This document shows, piece by piece, positions 25,454-34,721 of a stretch of 64,000 nt of DNA. The notes beneath the pieces are model-generated. The model made no database searches and had not been told where the DNA came from. It saw only the letters and a list, made by a program, of their open reading frames with translations. The position numbers were made by a program, and so were the translations under genes. The DNA is taken from the NCBI RefSeq assembly GCF_030268965.1, contig NZ_BSSE01000030.1, positions 1 through 64,000 of the forward strand, written 5' to 3'. How positions within the stretch are numbered: position 1 is the first letter of the stretch; each line of letters begins with the position of its first letter. The stretch comes from Microtetraspora sp. NBRC 16547 (GTDB taxonomy: Bacteria; Actinomycetota; Actinomycetes; Streptosporangiales; Streptosporangiaceae).

Positions 25454-25489
25454 ATCGGCGGCCGGGCGCCGAGGTGCCCGGCCGCCGAT
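25454..25489. terminator. Terminator hairpin after the EF-G-like gene
   Basis: ATCGGCGGCCGGGC pairs perfectly with GCCCGGCCGCCGAT around an 8-nt loop, immediately after the stop of the minus-strand EF-G paralogue. Confidence 0.7.
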
Positions 25490-25492
25490 GGA

Positions 25493-27625
25493 TCAGCGTT
25501 CGGCCGCGGCCGTGACCTTCTCCGCGAGGTGCGGCGGGAGCGGCTCGTAGCGCAGGAAGTCCCGATGGAACGTCCCCGTCCCGTGGGACATCGAGCGGAG
25601 ATCGACGGCGTACCGTGTGATCTCCAGCTCGGGCACCTCGGCCTTGACCAGGGTGCGTCCCGAGCCGACCGGCTCGCTGCCGAGGACCCTGCCGCGGCGC
25701 GCGGACAGGTCCGACATGATGGCGCCCACGAACTCGTCGGACACCAGGACGGAGACCTCGTCGACCGGTTCGAGCAGCAGCGTGGGCACCTTGCCCGCCG
25801 CCTCCTTCAGCGCCAGTTGCCCGGCGATCTGGAACGCCATGTCGGAGGAGTCGACGGAGTGGGCCTTGCCGTCGTACAGCGTGACCCGGATGTCGACCAC
25901 GGGGTATCCGGCCACCACCCCGCGCTCCATCTGCGCCCGGACGCCCTTCTCCACGGACGGGATGAACTGGCGGGGGATCACACCCCCCACGATCTTGTCG
26001 ACGAACTCCAGCCCGCCCCCGGAGGGCAGCGGCTCCACCTCGATGTGGCAGATGGCGTACTGTCCGTGGCCGCCGGTCTGCTTGACGTTCCGGCCCATGC
26101 TCTGGGCCCGGCCGCCGAACGTCTCCCGGAGCGGCACCCGGAGGGGCACCCGCTCCACATCCACACCGTGCCGCCTGGCCATCCGGTCCAGCAGCACGTC
26201 GGCGTGCGCCTCGCCCATGCACCAGAGCACGAGTTGGCGGGTCTCGGCATTGTTCTCCAGGCGGAGGGTCGGATCCTCGGCCACCAGGCGGGACAGCGCC
26301 TGGCTGAGCTTGTCCTCGTCCGCCTTGGATCTCGCCCTGATCGCGACCGGCAGCAGCGGATCGGGCATCTCCCAGGCCTTCATCAGCAGCGGCCGGTCCT
26401 TGTCCGACAGCGTGTCGCCGGTCTCGGCCCTGGACAGCTTGGCGATCGCGCAGATGTCCCCGGCCACGCACTTGGCGACCGGGCGCTGCGCCTTCCCGAG
26501 AGGCGAGCCGAGGCCGCCGACGCGCTCGTCCACGTCGTGGTCCTCGTGCCCGCGGTCGGAGAGGCCGTGTCCGGACACGTGGACGAGCATGTCCGGGCGC
26601 AGCGTCCCGGAGAAGACCCGGACCAGGCTGATCCGCCCGACGTACGGGTCGCTCGTTGTCTTGACGACCTCAGCCACCAGCGGGCCGTCAGGGTCGCCGG
26701 TGATGTCCGTCACGGGCCGGCCCCCGATCGTGGTGATCTCGGGCAGCGGGTGCTCCAGTGGCGAGGGGAACCCCTGCGTGATGATCTCCAGGAGCTCCAG
26801 CATGCCGGTCCCCGGCGCGGTCGCCAGCACTGGGTGGAAGCTGCCCCGTGCGACGGCCTTCTCCAGGTCGTCGATGAGGATCTTGGTGTCGATGGACTCC
26901 CCGGAGAGGTAGCGGTCCATCAGGGACTCGTCCTCGCTCTCCTGGATGATCCCCTCGATCAGATCGCCGCGGTACTGCTCGATCAGCCCGAGCTGCTCCT
27001 GGTCCGGCTCCCGCTCGGTACGGCCGCCGCCCGAGTAGTCGAGGAACCGCTGGGACAGCAGCCCGAGCAGCCCCCTGCCGTCGACGGGCAGGTACAGCGG
27101 GGCGACGCCGTCTCCGAAAGCGCCCTGGCAGGCCGCGAGCACCTCGTCGAAGTTGGCCCGATGGTGGTCGATCTTGGTGATGACCACCGCGCGGGGCATG
27201 CCGACCAGCCCGCACTCCTCCCAGAGCATCCGCGTGACCCCGTCCACGCCGTCGACCGCCGAGACGACGAAGAGCGCCGCGTCGGCGCCGCGCAGCCCGG
27301 CCCGGAGGTCGCCGACGAAGTCGGCGTATCCGGGCGTGTCCAGTAGATTGATCTTGATGCCGTTGTGCATCAGTGGGGCGAGGGAGAGGTTTACCGAGCG
27401 CTGCTGGCGCACCTCCACCTCGTCGAAATCGCTGACCGTGCTGCCCTCCTCGACCCGGCCAGCACGTGCGATGGTGCCCGTCGCCGCCAGTAGCGCCTCG
27501 ACCAGCGTGGTCTTGCCGGCTCCGGAATGGCCGACCAGCACGACATTGCGCACCGTGTCCGGCCGATCGGCCGAGGGTGCCCTGCCCGCGGCCCCTGTTG
27601 GGCCGCCGTTCGCCTTCTCCGCCAC
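25493..27625 (-). CDS. Elongation factor G-like GTPase (FusA2 type)
   Basis: A 710-residue translational GTPase. G1 is GHSGAGKTTL near residue 33, G3 DTPGYADF near 97, and G4 appears as ITKID rather than the usual NKxD context. Domains II to V are present (VKTTSDPYVGRISLVRVFSG; RVPLRETFGG; the domain IV GQYAICHIEVEPL). The protein matches the actinobacterial EF-G-like branch (Rv0120c FusA2), distinct from the canonical fusA that normally accompanies rpsL-rpsG-tuf. Its exact role is unsettled. Start 27625 is an ATG about 24 bases after the G1-preceding extension and is consistent with homologues. Confidence 0.92.
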   Translation of the reverse strand: MAEKANGGPTGAAGRAPSADRPDTVRNVVLVGHSGAGKTTLVEALLAATGTIARAGRVEEGSTVSDFDEVEVRQQRSVNLSLAPLMHNGIKINLLDTPGYADFVGDLRAGLRGADAALFVVSAVDGVDGVTRMLWEECGLVGMPRAVVITKIDHHRANFDEVLAACQGAFGDGVAPLYLPVDGRGLLGLLSQRFLDYSGGGRTEREPDQEQLGLIEQYRGDLIEGIIQESEDESLMDRYLSGESIDTKILIDDLEKAVARGSFHPVLATAPGTGMLELLEIITQGFPSPLEHPLPEITTIGGRPVTDITGDPDGPLVAEVVKTTSDPYVGRISLVRVFSGTLRPDMLVHVSGHGLSDRGHEDHDVDERVGGLGSPLGKAQRPVAKCVAGDICAIAKLSRAETGDTLSDKDRPLLMKAWEMPDPLLPVAIRARSKADEDKLSQALSRLVAEDPTLRLENNAETRQLVLWCMGEAHADVLLDRMARRHGVDVERVPLRVPLRETFGGRAQSMGRNVKQTGGHGQYAICHIEVEPLPSGGGLEFVDKIVGGVIPRQFIPSVEKGVRAQMERGVVAGYPVVDIRVTLYDGKAHSVDSSDMAFQIAGQLALKEAAGKVPTLLLEPVDEVSVLVSDEFVGAIMSDLSARRGRVLGSEPVGSGRTLVKAEVPELEITRYAVDLRSMSHGTGTFHRDFLRYEPLPPHLAEKVTAAAER

Positions 27626-27887
27626 TTCGCCTCCCGGATCTGCGAGCGGCCGGGGGCGCCGGCCGCTCTGCCGTCGCTGCGCGCGCCCCTTGGGGTCGGC
27701 GGGTCCCTCGCCTCAGGTCGTGTCCCTCGTGGAGCCGCCGGGCGAGGACGGGCCGACCGTCCTCCCCGCCGGGAATCCCAGGCGCGTGTTCTTCACCTTT
27801 TACCCATGTGGCGCAGATCACAAGACCTTTCGGCGGAATGGGCTTGCTCGCCTCACCAGGCGTTCCATGGCCTACGATCGGAGCGCG

Positions 27888-28496
27888 ATGCTGAACGTCC
27901 TGCGCCCCGCCGTGACCCGAGTGCTGACCCCCCTGGGGCGGGTGCTCGCCCGCCACGGGATCTCTCCCGATGTCGTCACCGCCGTCGGCACCCTCGGAGT
28001 GGTGGCCGCGGCGCTGATCCTCTTTCCCATGGGCCACCTCTTCTGGGGGGCTGTCGCGATCACTGTCTTCGTCCTCGCCGACCTGCTCGATGGCGTGCTC
28101 GCCCGGATGAGCGGCGGCACGGGCAGCAAGTGGGGCGCCTTCCTGGACTCGACGCTCGACCGGCTCGGCGACGCCGCCGTCTTCTCCGGGCTCATCCTCC
28201 ACTTCATCCTCGAGGACGAGCCCGAGATCGTCCTCGCGGGCGTAGCGCTCTTCTGCCTCGTCGCGGGAGCATTGGTGTCATACGCCAAGGCCCGGGCGGA
28301 AGGGCTCGGGATGACCGCGAACGTCGGCATAGCCGAGCGGGGGGAGCGGATCGCCGTCGTGCTCGTGGCGACCGGCCTCTCGGGCCTGGGCGTGCCGTAC
28401 ATCCTGGCGATCGGGTTGTGGCTGCTCGCGGGGGCGAGCGCGGTCACGGTCGTCCAGCGGATGGTCCACGTCTACCGACAGGCGGTGGTCAGGTGA
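27888..28496 (+). CDS. pgsA: Phosphatidylinositol phosphate synthase (CDP-alcohol phosphatidyltransferase)
   Basis: A 202-residue integral membrane enzyme. The CDP-alcohol phosphotransferase motif DGxxARxxxxxxxxGxxxDxxxD is visible in DLLDGVLARMSGG...GAFLDSTLDR (about 63-90), with about five or six membrane helices. By position before an acyltransferase and pimA it makes phosphatidylinositol phosphate from CDP-diacylglycerol and inositol phosphate, the first step towards PI and PIMs. ATG 27888 has GGAG close upstream; ATG 27867 would add seven residues. Its stop overlaps the next start (GTGA). Confidence 0.93.
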   Translation: MLNVLRPAVTRVLTPLGRVLARHGISPDVVTAVGTLGVVAAALILFPMGHLFWGAVAITVFVLADLLDGVLARMSGGTGSKWGAFLDSTLDRLGDAAVFSGLILHFILEDEPEIVLAGVALFCLVAGALVSYAKARAEGLGMTANVGIAERGERIAVVLVATGLSGLGVPYILAIGLWLLAGASAVTVVQRMVHVYRQAVVR

Positions 28497-29425
28497 AGCG
28501 CCCCCACGGGCGTCTACCCGTTGCCGATCGGATCGTCGCCGCGAGCTACTCCGCGGGCTGGGCGGTGGTGCGCCACCTCCCCGAGAGCGTGGCCGGATGG
28601 ATCTTCCGGTCCATCGCCGACGTGATGTGGCGCAGGCAGGGCAAGTCCGTGCGCCGGCTGGAGTCCAACCTGTCCCGGGTCATCGGGGCCGACGCGGCGG
28701 GCCCCTCCGTGCGCGAGCTCAGCCGGGCGGGCCTGCGCTCCTACTTCCGCTACTGGGCCGAGGCGTTCCGCCTCCCGTCGATGAGCCGCGAGCGGATCCT
28801 CGGCGGCATGCGCGCCAGCGGCGAGCAGGCGATCTTCGACAACCTCGCCAGGGGCCGCGGCGTTGTGCTCGCCCTGCCCCACATGGGCAACTGGGACGTC
28901 GCCGGGGCCTGGCTGGTGCACAAGGGCCACCCCTTCACGACCGTGGCCGAGCGGCTCAAGCCCGAGTCGCTGTTCGAGCGCTTCCTCGCCTACCGCCAGA
29001 GCCTCGGCATGGAGGTGCTGCCGCTGACCGGCAAGGATGGCGGCAGCGGCATGGCGTTCGGCACGCTCGCCCAGCGGCTGCGGGCGGGGCGACCGGTCTG
29101 CCTGCCCGCCGACCGCGACCTGACCGCCTCCGGGGTGGAGGTCGAGTTCTTCGGCGCCCGAACCCGCATGGTCGCCGGACCGGCCCTCCTCGCCGTCCAG
29201 ACGGGGGCGGCGCTGCTGCCCGCCGTCCTGTGGTTCGACGGGCCCGACTGGGGGTTGCGCATCCACGAGGAGATCCCGGTCCCCGAGGAGGGCACGCGCC
29301 GGGAGAAGGTCGCCGTGATGACGCAGAGCATGGCCGCCGTCTTCGAGAAGGGCATCGCGGAGCACCCGGAGGACTGGCACATGCTCCAGCGGCTGTGGCT
29401 GGACGACCTGGAGCCGCGGGGATGA
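28493..29425 (+). CDS. Phosphatidylinositol mannoside acyltransferase
   Basis: A 310-residue LpxL/HtrB-type acyltransferase. The catalytic HX4D motif is HMGNWD near residue 128, with the partner Glu in the following conserved region. Orthologous by sequence and position to Rv2611c (PatA), which acylates the mannose of PIM1/PIM2 at the inner membrane face. GTG 28493 overlaps the pgsA stop codon, and its own stop overlaps the pimA start, so translation is coupled. Confidence 0.93.
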   Translation: MKRPHGRLPVADRIVAASYSAGWAVVRHLPESVAGWIFRSIADVMWRRQGKSVRRLESNLSRVIGADAAGPSVRELSRAGLRSYFRYWAEAFRLPSMSRERILGGMRASGEQAIFDNLARGRGVVLALPHMGNWDVAGAWLVHKGHPFTTVAERLKPESLFERFLAYRQSLGMEVLPLTGKDGGSGMAFGTLAQRLRAGRPVCLPADRDLTASGVEVEFFGARTRMVAGPALLAVQTGAALLPAVLWFDGPDWGLRIHEEIPVPEEGTRREKVAVMTQSMAAVFEKGIAEHPEDWHMLQRLWLDDLEPRG

Positions 29426-30555
29426 GGATCGGCATCGTCTGCCCGTACACCTGGGAGGTCCCCGGTGGCGTCCAGGCCCATGTCCGCGACCTCGCCGAGG
29501 CCCTCATCGCCGACGGCCACTACGTCTCGGTGATCGCCCCGGCGGGCGAGGACGCCCCTCTGGAGCAGTACGTCGTGTCGGCAGGCCGCGCGGTGCCCGT
29601 GCCGTACAACGGGTCGGTCGCGCGGCTCGCGTTCGGTTTCCTGTCGGCGGGCCGGGTGCGCAAGTGGATCCGCGAGGGCCGGTTCGACGTGCTGCACGTG
29701 CACGAACCGGCGGTGCCGTCCCTCGGCCTGATCGCCTGCTGGGTCGCGCGCGGCCCGATCGTCGCGACGTTCCATGCCTCCTACGAGCGGTCCCGCGCCA
29801 TGTCGGTGGCCGCGCCGATGCTGCAGAGCGCCCTGGAGAAGATCACCGGGAGGATCGCGGTCTCCGACGCGGCGCGCAAGACGCTGGTCGAGCACCTCGG
29901 CGGCGACGCCGTGCTCATCCCCAACGGCGTCACGGTCGCCCGGTACACCGACGCCGAGCCGCTGCCCGGGTGGGGGCCGGACGGCGGTGTCGTCGGCTTC
30001 CTCGGCCGGATGGACGAGCCACGCAAGGGACTGCCCGTCCTGCTGTCCGCCTTCGAGATCCTCGCGGAGGACCGGCCGGGCCTCCGGCTGCTGATCGCCG
30101 GCCCCGGCGACGCGGCCGACGTGCTGGAGCGCGTGCCCAAGCGGTTCCACGACCGGGTGAGGCTGCTCGGCATGGTCAGCGAGGCCGACAAGGTGCGCGC
30201 CTACCACTCGGTCGACGTCTTCTGCGCGCCCAACCTCGGCGGTGAGAGCTTCGGCATCGTGCTCACCGAGGCCATGTCGGCGGGAGCGCCCATCCTGGCC
30301 AGCGACATCCCGGCGTTCCGGCGGGTGCTCGGGGACGGCCAGGCCGGCGCGCTGTTCGAGACCGGCAACCCCGAGGCCCTGGCCGAGGAGGCCGCCCGGC
30401 TGCTCGACGATCCCGCGCTCCGCGCCAAGCTGTCCGACGAAGCCCGGCACGCGGTGCGCAAGTACGACTGGTCCACCGTCGCCCGCGACGTGTTGCGCGT
30501 CTACGAGACCGTGACCGACGCGGCCGCCGGTGTCGTGGAGGACGACGCCCCGTGA
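29422..30555 (+). CDS. pimA: Phosphatidylinositol alpha-mannosyltransferase PimA
   Basis: A 377-residue GT4 glycosyltransferase adding the first mannose from GDP-mannose to PI. The N-terminal Rossmann domain has the loop WEVPGGVQAHV (about 12-22). LHVHEPAVPS and ATFHASYERS follow. The C-terminal donor site has FLGRMDEPRKGLPVLL near 195 and the EX7E motif in GESFGIVLTEAMSAG near 275. ATG at 29422 overlaps the upstream stop (ATGA). Confidence 0.96.
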   Translation: MRIGIVCPYTWEVPGGVQAHVRDLAEALIADGHYVSVIAPAGEDAPLEQYVVSAGRAVPVPYNGSVARLAFGFLSAGRVRKWIREGRFDVLHVHEPAVPSLGLIACWVARGPIVATFHASYERSRAMSVAAPMLQSALEKITGRIAVSDAARKTLVEHLGGDAVLIPNGVTVARYTDAEPLPGWGPDGGVVGFLGRMDEPRKGLPVLLSAFEILAEDRPGLRLLIAGPGDAADVLERVPKRFHDRVRLLGMVSEADKVRAYHSVDVFCAPNLGGESFGIVLTEAMSAGAPILASDIPAFRRVLGDGQAGALFETGNPEALAEEAARLLDDPALRAKLSDEARHAVRKYDWSTVARDVLRVYETVTDAAAGVVEDDAP

Positions 30556-31094
30556 CGACCACCGTCCTGATCCTGGTCGTGGGCGTGCTCGTCGTGCTCA
30601 CGGCCGTCTACATCTCCTGGCGGGCCGGCCGGCTCGACCGGTTGCACATCCGGCTGGAGACGGCGCACGCCGCGCTGGACGCGTCCCTCCTGCGGCGGGC
30701 CGCGGTCTGCCTGGAGCTCGCCGGGTCGCGCCTCCTCGACCCCGCGACCTCGCTCGTGCTCGCGGCCTCCGCCCATGAGGCCCGTACGGCCGGGCCGGAT
30801 GAGCGCGAACACGCCGAGAGCGATCTGTCCGGGACGCTGCGCGCGGTCGTGGACCAGGAGCGGTTCCGGGAGAAGCTGGCCGAGCATCCGGCCGGGCCCG
30901 CGCTGCTGGAGGAGCTCGACGCCGCGGTCGCGAAGGTCGTCTACTCCCGGCGCTTCTACAACAACGCCGTCGACGTCACCCGTACGGCGCAACGCCGCTG
31001 GCTGGCGCGGTCACTGAGATTGGCCGGGCACACCGAATATCCTCGGTTCTTCGAGATCGACGACGCGCCACCGGCGGCTTTCGCTGCGGAATAG
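30552..31094 (+). CDS. Conserved membrane-anchored protein downstream of pimA
   Basis: A 180-residue protein with one N-terminal membrane helix (about 4-24) followed by a helical cytoplasmic domain. It ends with a YNNAVDVTRTAQRRWLARSLRLAGHTEYPRFFEID segment (in pieces) conserved after pimA in actinobacteria. Function is unknown; it superficially resembles LemA-type proteins. GTG 30552 overlaps the pimA stop, so it belongs to the pgsA-acyltransferase-pimA operon. Confidence 0.85.
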   Translation: MTTTVLILVVGVLVVLTAVYISWRAGRLDRLHIRLETAHAALDASLLRRAAVCLELAGSRLLDPATSLVLAASAHEARTAGPDEREHAESDLSGTLRAVVDQERFREKLAEHPAGPALLEELDAAVAKVVYSRRFYNNAVDVTRTAQRRWLARSLRLAGHTEYPRFFEIDDAPPAAFAAE

Positions 31095-31225
31095 TCGGTT
31101 TTGACCGTTCCAAGAGGGATCTACTGTCTGACGCCGGTAAGCTCGTTGCCATTTCGCGGCGCGAGCCGGTGCGGGCGCGGCATTTCCTGCCGGTTCGGCC
31201 GGTTCTCCAAGGGAGGAGCTGAGGG

Positions 31226-32230
31226 GTGCGGGCGCAACGGGTGATCGGTGTCACGCTTGGTCTGGGGGCGGTCCTCGCCGGGGCGGCGTGCTCCTCCGAC
31301 GGCGACGCCCCGCCCGCGCAGCCGCAGGCCGCGGTCGCCTCTCCGTCTCCCACCCCGCCGCCCGAGCACCCGTTCACCGGTCTCCCCGTGGCCCAGCGCC
31401 GTCCGGTGCTCGCCGTGAAGATCGAGAACACCTCGGCGGGGAAGCCCCAGATGGGCGTGCGCAGCGCCGACATCGTCTACGTCGAGCAGGTCGAGGGCGG
31501 GCTGACCCGCCTCATGGCGATCTTCTCGTCCAAGGTGCCGGCCGAGGTGGGGCCCGTCCGCAGCGCCCGCATCTCCGACCTGCACATCCTGCCGCAGTTC
31601 GGCAAGCCCGCCCTGTCGTACTCCGGCGTCCAGACCAAGATGATCCCGTACGTGCAGAAGGCGTCGCTGTTCGACGTCTCCGACAGCAGCGCGCCCGGCG
31701 CCTACTTCCGGGCGCAGGGCAGGTACGCGCCGTACAACCTGTTCGCGACCCCCAAGAAGCTGCTCGCCAAGGCCTCCCAGGCCAGCAAGGCCGACGACAT
31801 CGGCTTCGTGTTCTCCGACGAGCCCCCGGCGGGAGGCGTCCCGAAGGAGAAGGTCCAGGTGCGCTACCCCGCGGCGCGCTTCGAGTTCGCCTGGTCGGAG
31901 GCCCACAAGCGCTGGCTGGTCAGCCAGGACGGCAAGAAGGACGTGGCGGCCGAGGGCGGCCAGCAGGGCGCGCCGACGATCGTGGTGCAGTGGGTCAAGA
32001 CCGACAGGTCGGAGTTCCACGACTTCACCGGCAGCTACACGCCCATGGTCCACACCGTGGGCAAGGGCACGGGCGTCGTCCTGCGGGACGGCATGGCCTA
32101 CAAGGTCAAGTGGGAGCGCCCCTCGGAGGAGGAGGGCACCACCTACACCATGGCCGACGGCTCACCGATGCCGTTCGCCCGCGGCCAGGTCTGGGTCGTC
32201 CTCGCCTCGCGCAAGCCCGTCGCCCCCTGA
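31226..32230 (+). CDS. DUF3048 lipoprotein
   Basis: A 334-residue exported protein. A signal peptide ends in the lipobox LAGAAC (Cys about 22), followed by a Pro/Ser-rich linker (about 27-46) and a two-part DUF3048 domain. Recognisable text is PVLAVKIENTSAGKPQ, ADIVYVEQVEGGLTRLMAIF and GPVRSAR. The family is an uncharacterised relative of YerB and probably faces the cell wall. GTG at 31226 is preceded by GGGAGGAGCTGAG. It stands alone between the PIM operon and pdxS. Confidence 0.9.
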   Translation: MRAQRVIGVTLGLGAVLAGAACSSDGDAPPAQPQAAVASPSPTPPPEHPFTGLPVAQRRPVLAVKIENTSAGKPQMGVRSADIVYVEQVEGGLTRLMAIFSSKVPAEVGPVRSARISDLHILPQFGKPALSYSGVQTKMIPYVQKASLFDVSDSSAPGAYFRAQGRYAPYNLFATPKKLLAKASQASKADDIGFVFSDEPPAGGVPKEKVQVRYPAARFEFAWSEAHKRWLVSQDGKKDVAAEGGQQGAPTIVVQWVKTDRSEFHDFTGSYTPMVHTVGKGTGVVLRDGMAYKVKWERPSEEEGTTYTMADGSPMPFARGQVWVVLASRKPVAP

Positions 32231-32389
32231 CAGCCGGTACGCGGCGGCGGGGACGGGCGGGCCGCCCAAGGGTGTGGGCGGGGCGTACAAAAGGAACAGG
32301 TAACCCTTACAGGATGGCGCGTCGGGCCAAGGTTCGGTCAGGACCTAACATGGAGGGGATTCCATTGGTCCGCCTCGTGAGGTAGCAAC

Positions 32390-33301
32390 GTGTCCAGCAG
32401 CACGCCCGAAGTCAACGAGACCGCCGTCGGCACCGCCCGTGTGAAGCGAGGCATGGCCGAGATGCTCAAGGGCGGCGTCATCATGGACGTCGTCACGCCC
32501 GAGCAGGCCAAGATCGCCGAGGACGCGGGAGCCGTCGCGGTCATGGCGCTGGAGCGGGTGCCCGCCGACATCCGCGCCCAGGGCGGGGTGTCCCGGATGA
32601 GTGACCCCGACATGATCGAGGGCATCATCAACACCGTCTCGATCCCCGTCATGGCCAAGGCCCGCATCGGCCACTTCGTCGAGGCCCAGGTGCTGCAGGC
32701 GCTTGGCGTCGACTACATCGACGAGTCCGAGGTCCTGACCCCGGCCGACTACGCCAACCACATCGACAAGTGGCGTTTCACCGTCCCCTTCGTCTGCGGC
32801 GCCACCAACCTCGGTGAGGCGCTGCGCCGCATCACCGAGGGCGCCGCGATGATCCGCTCCAAGGGCGAGGCCGGCACCGGTGACGTCTCCAACGCCGTCA
32901 CCCACATGCGTACGATCCGCGCCGAGATCCGCCGGCTGTCCTCGCTGTCCGAGGACGAGCTGTACGTCGCCGCCAAGGAGCTGCAGGCGCCGTACGAGCT
33001 GGTCGCCGAGGTGGCCAAGGCCGGCAAGCTGCCGGTCGTGCTGTTCACCGCGGGCGGCATCGCCACCCCGGCCGACGCCGCGATGATGATGCAGCTCGGC
33101 GCCGAGGGCGTCTTCGTCGGGTCGGGCATCTTCAAGTCCGGTGACCCGGCCAAGCGCGCCGCCGCCATCGTGAAGGCCACCACCTTCTACGACGACCCCG
33201 ACGTCGTCGCCAAGGTGTCGCGCGGTCTCGGCGAGGCGATGGTCGGCATCAACGTGGACGACATCCCGGTCCCGCACCGGCTGGCCGAGCGCGGCTGGTG
33301 A
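32390..33301 (+). CDS. pdxS: Pyridoxal 5'-phosphate synthase lyase subunit PdxS
   Basis: A 303-residue TIM-barrel enzyme that makes PLP from ribose 5-phosphate, glyceraldehyde 3-phosphate and ammonia supplied by PdxT. The N-terminal [31 protein letters not shown] and the two catalytic Lys regions ([21 protein letters not shown]) are intact, as is [13 protein letters not shown] at 32390 is preceded by GAGGTAGCAAC. pdxT lies 0.8 kb downstream, separated by a MarR gene and a transporter remnant. Confidence 0.97.
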   Translation: MSSSTPEVNETAVGTARVKRGMAEMLKGGVIMDVVTPEQAKIAEDAGAVAVMALERVPADIRAQGGVSRMSDPDMIEGIINTVSIPVMAKARIGHFVEAQVLQALGVDYIDESEVLTPADYANHIDKWRFTVPFVCGATNLGEALRRITEGAAMIRSKGEAGTGDVSNAVTHMRTIRAEIRRLSSLSEDELYVAAKELQAPYELVAEVAKAGKLPVVLFTAGGIATPADAAMMMQLGAEGVFVGSGIFKSGDPAKRAAAIVKATTFYDDPDVVAKVSRGLGEAMVGINVDDIPVPHRLAERGW

Positions 33302-33325
33302 TCGCGGCACTTCGCGGCTGAACCG

Positions 33326-33354
33326 ACGGCGGTCCCGTAACTCGGGACCGCCGT
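33326..33354. terminator. Terminator hairpin after pdxS
   Basis: ACGGCGGTCCCG pairs perfectly with CGGGACCGCCGT around a 5-nt loop, followed by TTTCC. Confidence 0.75.
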
Positions 33355-33398
33355 TTCCGCATTTCAGGGGACAGCATTGCGGGACCCTGCCGGGTAGA

Positions 33399-33431
33399 TA
33401 CTTAGACAGGCTAAGTTAGTATGTCTAAGTA
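33399..33431. promoter_or_regulatory. MarR-type operator overlapping its own start codon
   Basis: TACTTAGAC at 33399-33407 and GTCTAAGTA at 33423-33431 are perfect inverted repeats with a 15-bp spacer. Within the spacer CTTAG/CTAAG forms a second, nested pair (33401-33415). The last base is the A of the MarR ATG. TAGTAT at 33418-33423 is a -10 candidate seven bases before the ATG, so the site would cover the promoter and repress it. Confidence 0.75.
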
Positions 33432-33856
33432 TGACGACGGATGAAACACAGGTGCTGGCCGAAAGCCTGTCCCGCGAGCTGCGCCACCTTGTGCTGTTGC
33501 TGCGCCGCACGACGGCCGGCCAGCCGATCACCACCCAGCAGTACTCCGTGCTCGGCTCGCTCGAGGGCGGCGGCCGGCGCATGACGGAGCTGGCCGAGGA
33601 GCACGCGGTGCAGCTTCCCACGATGACGGTGCAGATCAACCGGCTGGAGGAGGCCGGGCTCGTGGCGCGCGCGGCCGACCCGTCCGACGCGCGGGTCCGC
33701 ACCGTGGAGCTCACCGACGAGGGGCGCACCCGCCTCCACGCCGTACGGCGGGCCAGGATCGCCTACCTCGCCCGCCATCTGGCCGCCCTCACCCCCGAGG
33801 AGCGCGCGGCCGTCGACGTCGCCCTGCCCGCCCTCGCCAAGCTCGGCCGCAGCTGA
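33431..33856 (+). CDS. MarR-family transcriptional regulator
   Basis: A 141-residue winged-helix regulator. The helix-turn-helix is [28 protein letters not shown] (about 51-78, in pieces) and the wing [16 protein letters not shown] (about 84-99). There is no ribosome site: the ATG directly follows the operator and a -10 hexamer lies about seven bases upstream, so the mRNA is probably leaderless. The family usually controls an adjacent efflux pump, and the fragment just downstream is the end of such a pump. Confidence 0.92.
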   Translation: MTTDETQVLAESLSRELRHLVLLLRRTTAGQPITTQQYSVLGSLEGGGRRMTELAEEHAVQLPTMTVQINRLEEAGLVARAADPSDARVRTVELTDEGRTRLHAVRRARIAYLARHLAALTPEERAAVDVALPALAKLGRS

Positions 33857-33867
33857 AGGGGCCCCAC

Positions 33868-34059
33868 GTTGTCGCAGCAATCCGGCGGGATCCTCCGCCA
33901 GCCCATCTCGAGTTCGGGAACGCCGTGCCGTACTACGTGGGAGCGGCCTGCTGCGTGGCCGGCATCGCGATCCTGTTCGCCCGGCGGCACCACCTGGCGG
34001 TTCTGGACCACGTCGACGTCGATCACACCTTCCAGGACGCCTCGCCCGCACAGGCATAA
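33868..34059 (+). pseudogene. 3' remnant of an MFS transporter gene
   Basis: An open frame of about 63 codons ending in TAA reads [17 protein letters not shown], then [17 protein letters not shown] and a hydrophilic tail. This is the last membrane helix and tail of an MFS multidrug transporter. No start codon or upstream transporter sequence exists; the frame begins 11 bp after the MarR stop. A deletion removing about 350 codons of a MarR-controlled pump is the simplest explanation. Confidence 0.65.
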
Positions 34060-34127
34060 AGCGTATGGGTTGGGACGTTCTGCGCCTTGGTTCTACGCTG
34101 GGACCACCGCCGGACGAAAGGACGATC

Positions 34128-34718
34128 GTGACGACTGCGCCGTTGATCGGCGTGCTCGCCCTCCAGGGCGATGTGCGTGAGCATGCCCGCGCCATCGAGG
34201 CCGCGGGTGCGAAGGCGATGGCCGTACGCCGCAGGAGCGAACTCGACGCGGTCGACGCGCTGGTCATCCCCGGCGGGGAATCGACCACGATGTGGAAACT
34301 CGCGACCGTGTTCGACCTGCTCGAACCGCTCAAGCTGCGGATCAAGGAGGGCCTGCCCGCGTACGGCTCCTGCGCCGGGATGATCATGCTCGCCGACCGG
34401 ATCGAGGGCGGCATCGACGGCCAGGAGACGCTCGGCGGCATCGACATGGTCGTACGCCGCAACGCCTTCGGCCGCCAGGTCGACTCGTTCGAGGCCGACC
34501 TCGACTTCGCCGGCAGGGGACGGCTCCGGGCCGTCTTCATCCGCGCGCCGTGGGTCGAGTCGGTCGGACCCGACGTGGAGGTGCTGGGCCGGGCCGAGCC
34601 CGGGGGTAGGATCGTCGCGGTCCGACAGGGACCTCTGCTCGCGACGTCCTTCCACCCGGAACTGACGGGCGACGCGCGGGTGCATTCGTATTTTGTCGAA
34701 ATGGTGAGGGAGTTCTAG
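34128..34718 (+). CDS. pdxT: Pyridoxal 5'-phosphate synthase glutaminase subunit PdxT
   Basis: A 196-residue class I glutaminase. [12 protein letters not shown] begins the protein, [11 protein letters not shown] carries the conserved GGES motif, GSCAGMI contains the nucleophile Cys near residue 81, and SFHPELTGD the His-Glu of the triad near 180. It supplies ammonia to PdxS. GTG at 34128 is preceded by AAAGGACGATC. It is followed three bases later by yebC. Confidence 0.96.
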   Translation: MTTAPLIGVLALQGDVREHARAIEAAGAKAMAVRRRSELDAVDALVIPGGESTTMWKLATVFDLLEPLKLRIKEGLPAYGSCAGMIMLADRIEGGIDGQETLGGIDMVVRRNAFGRQVDSFEADLDFAGRGRLRAVFIRAPWVESVGPDVEVLGRAEPGGRIVAVRQGPLLATSFHPELTGDARVHSYFVEMVREF

Positions 34719-34721
34719 GCG

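Noticed and set aside
23882-27346. 1154-codon plus-strand frame across the hydrolase and EF-G genes
   Set aside because: Shadow of two clearly homologous minus-strand genes; Arg/His/Val/Gly-rich with no domain.
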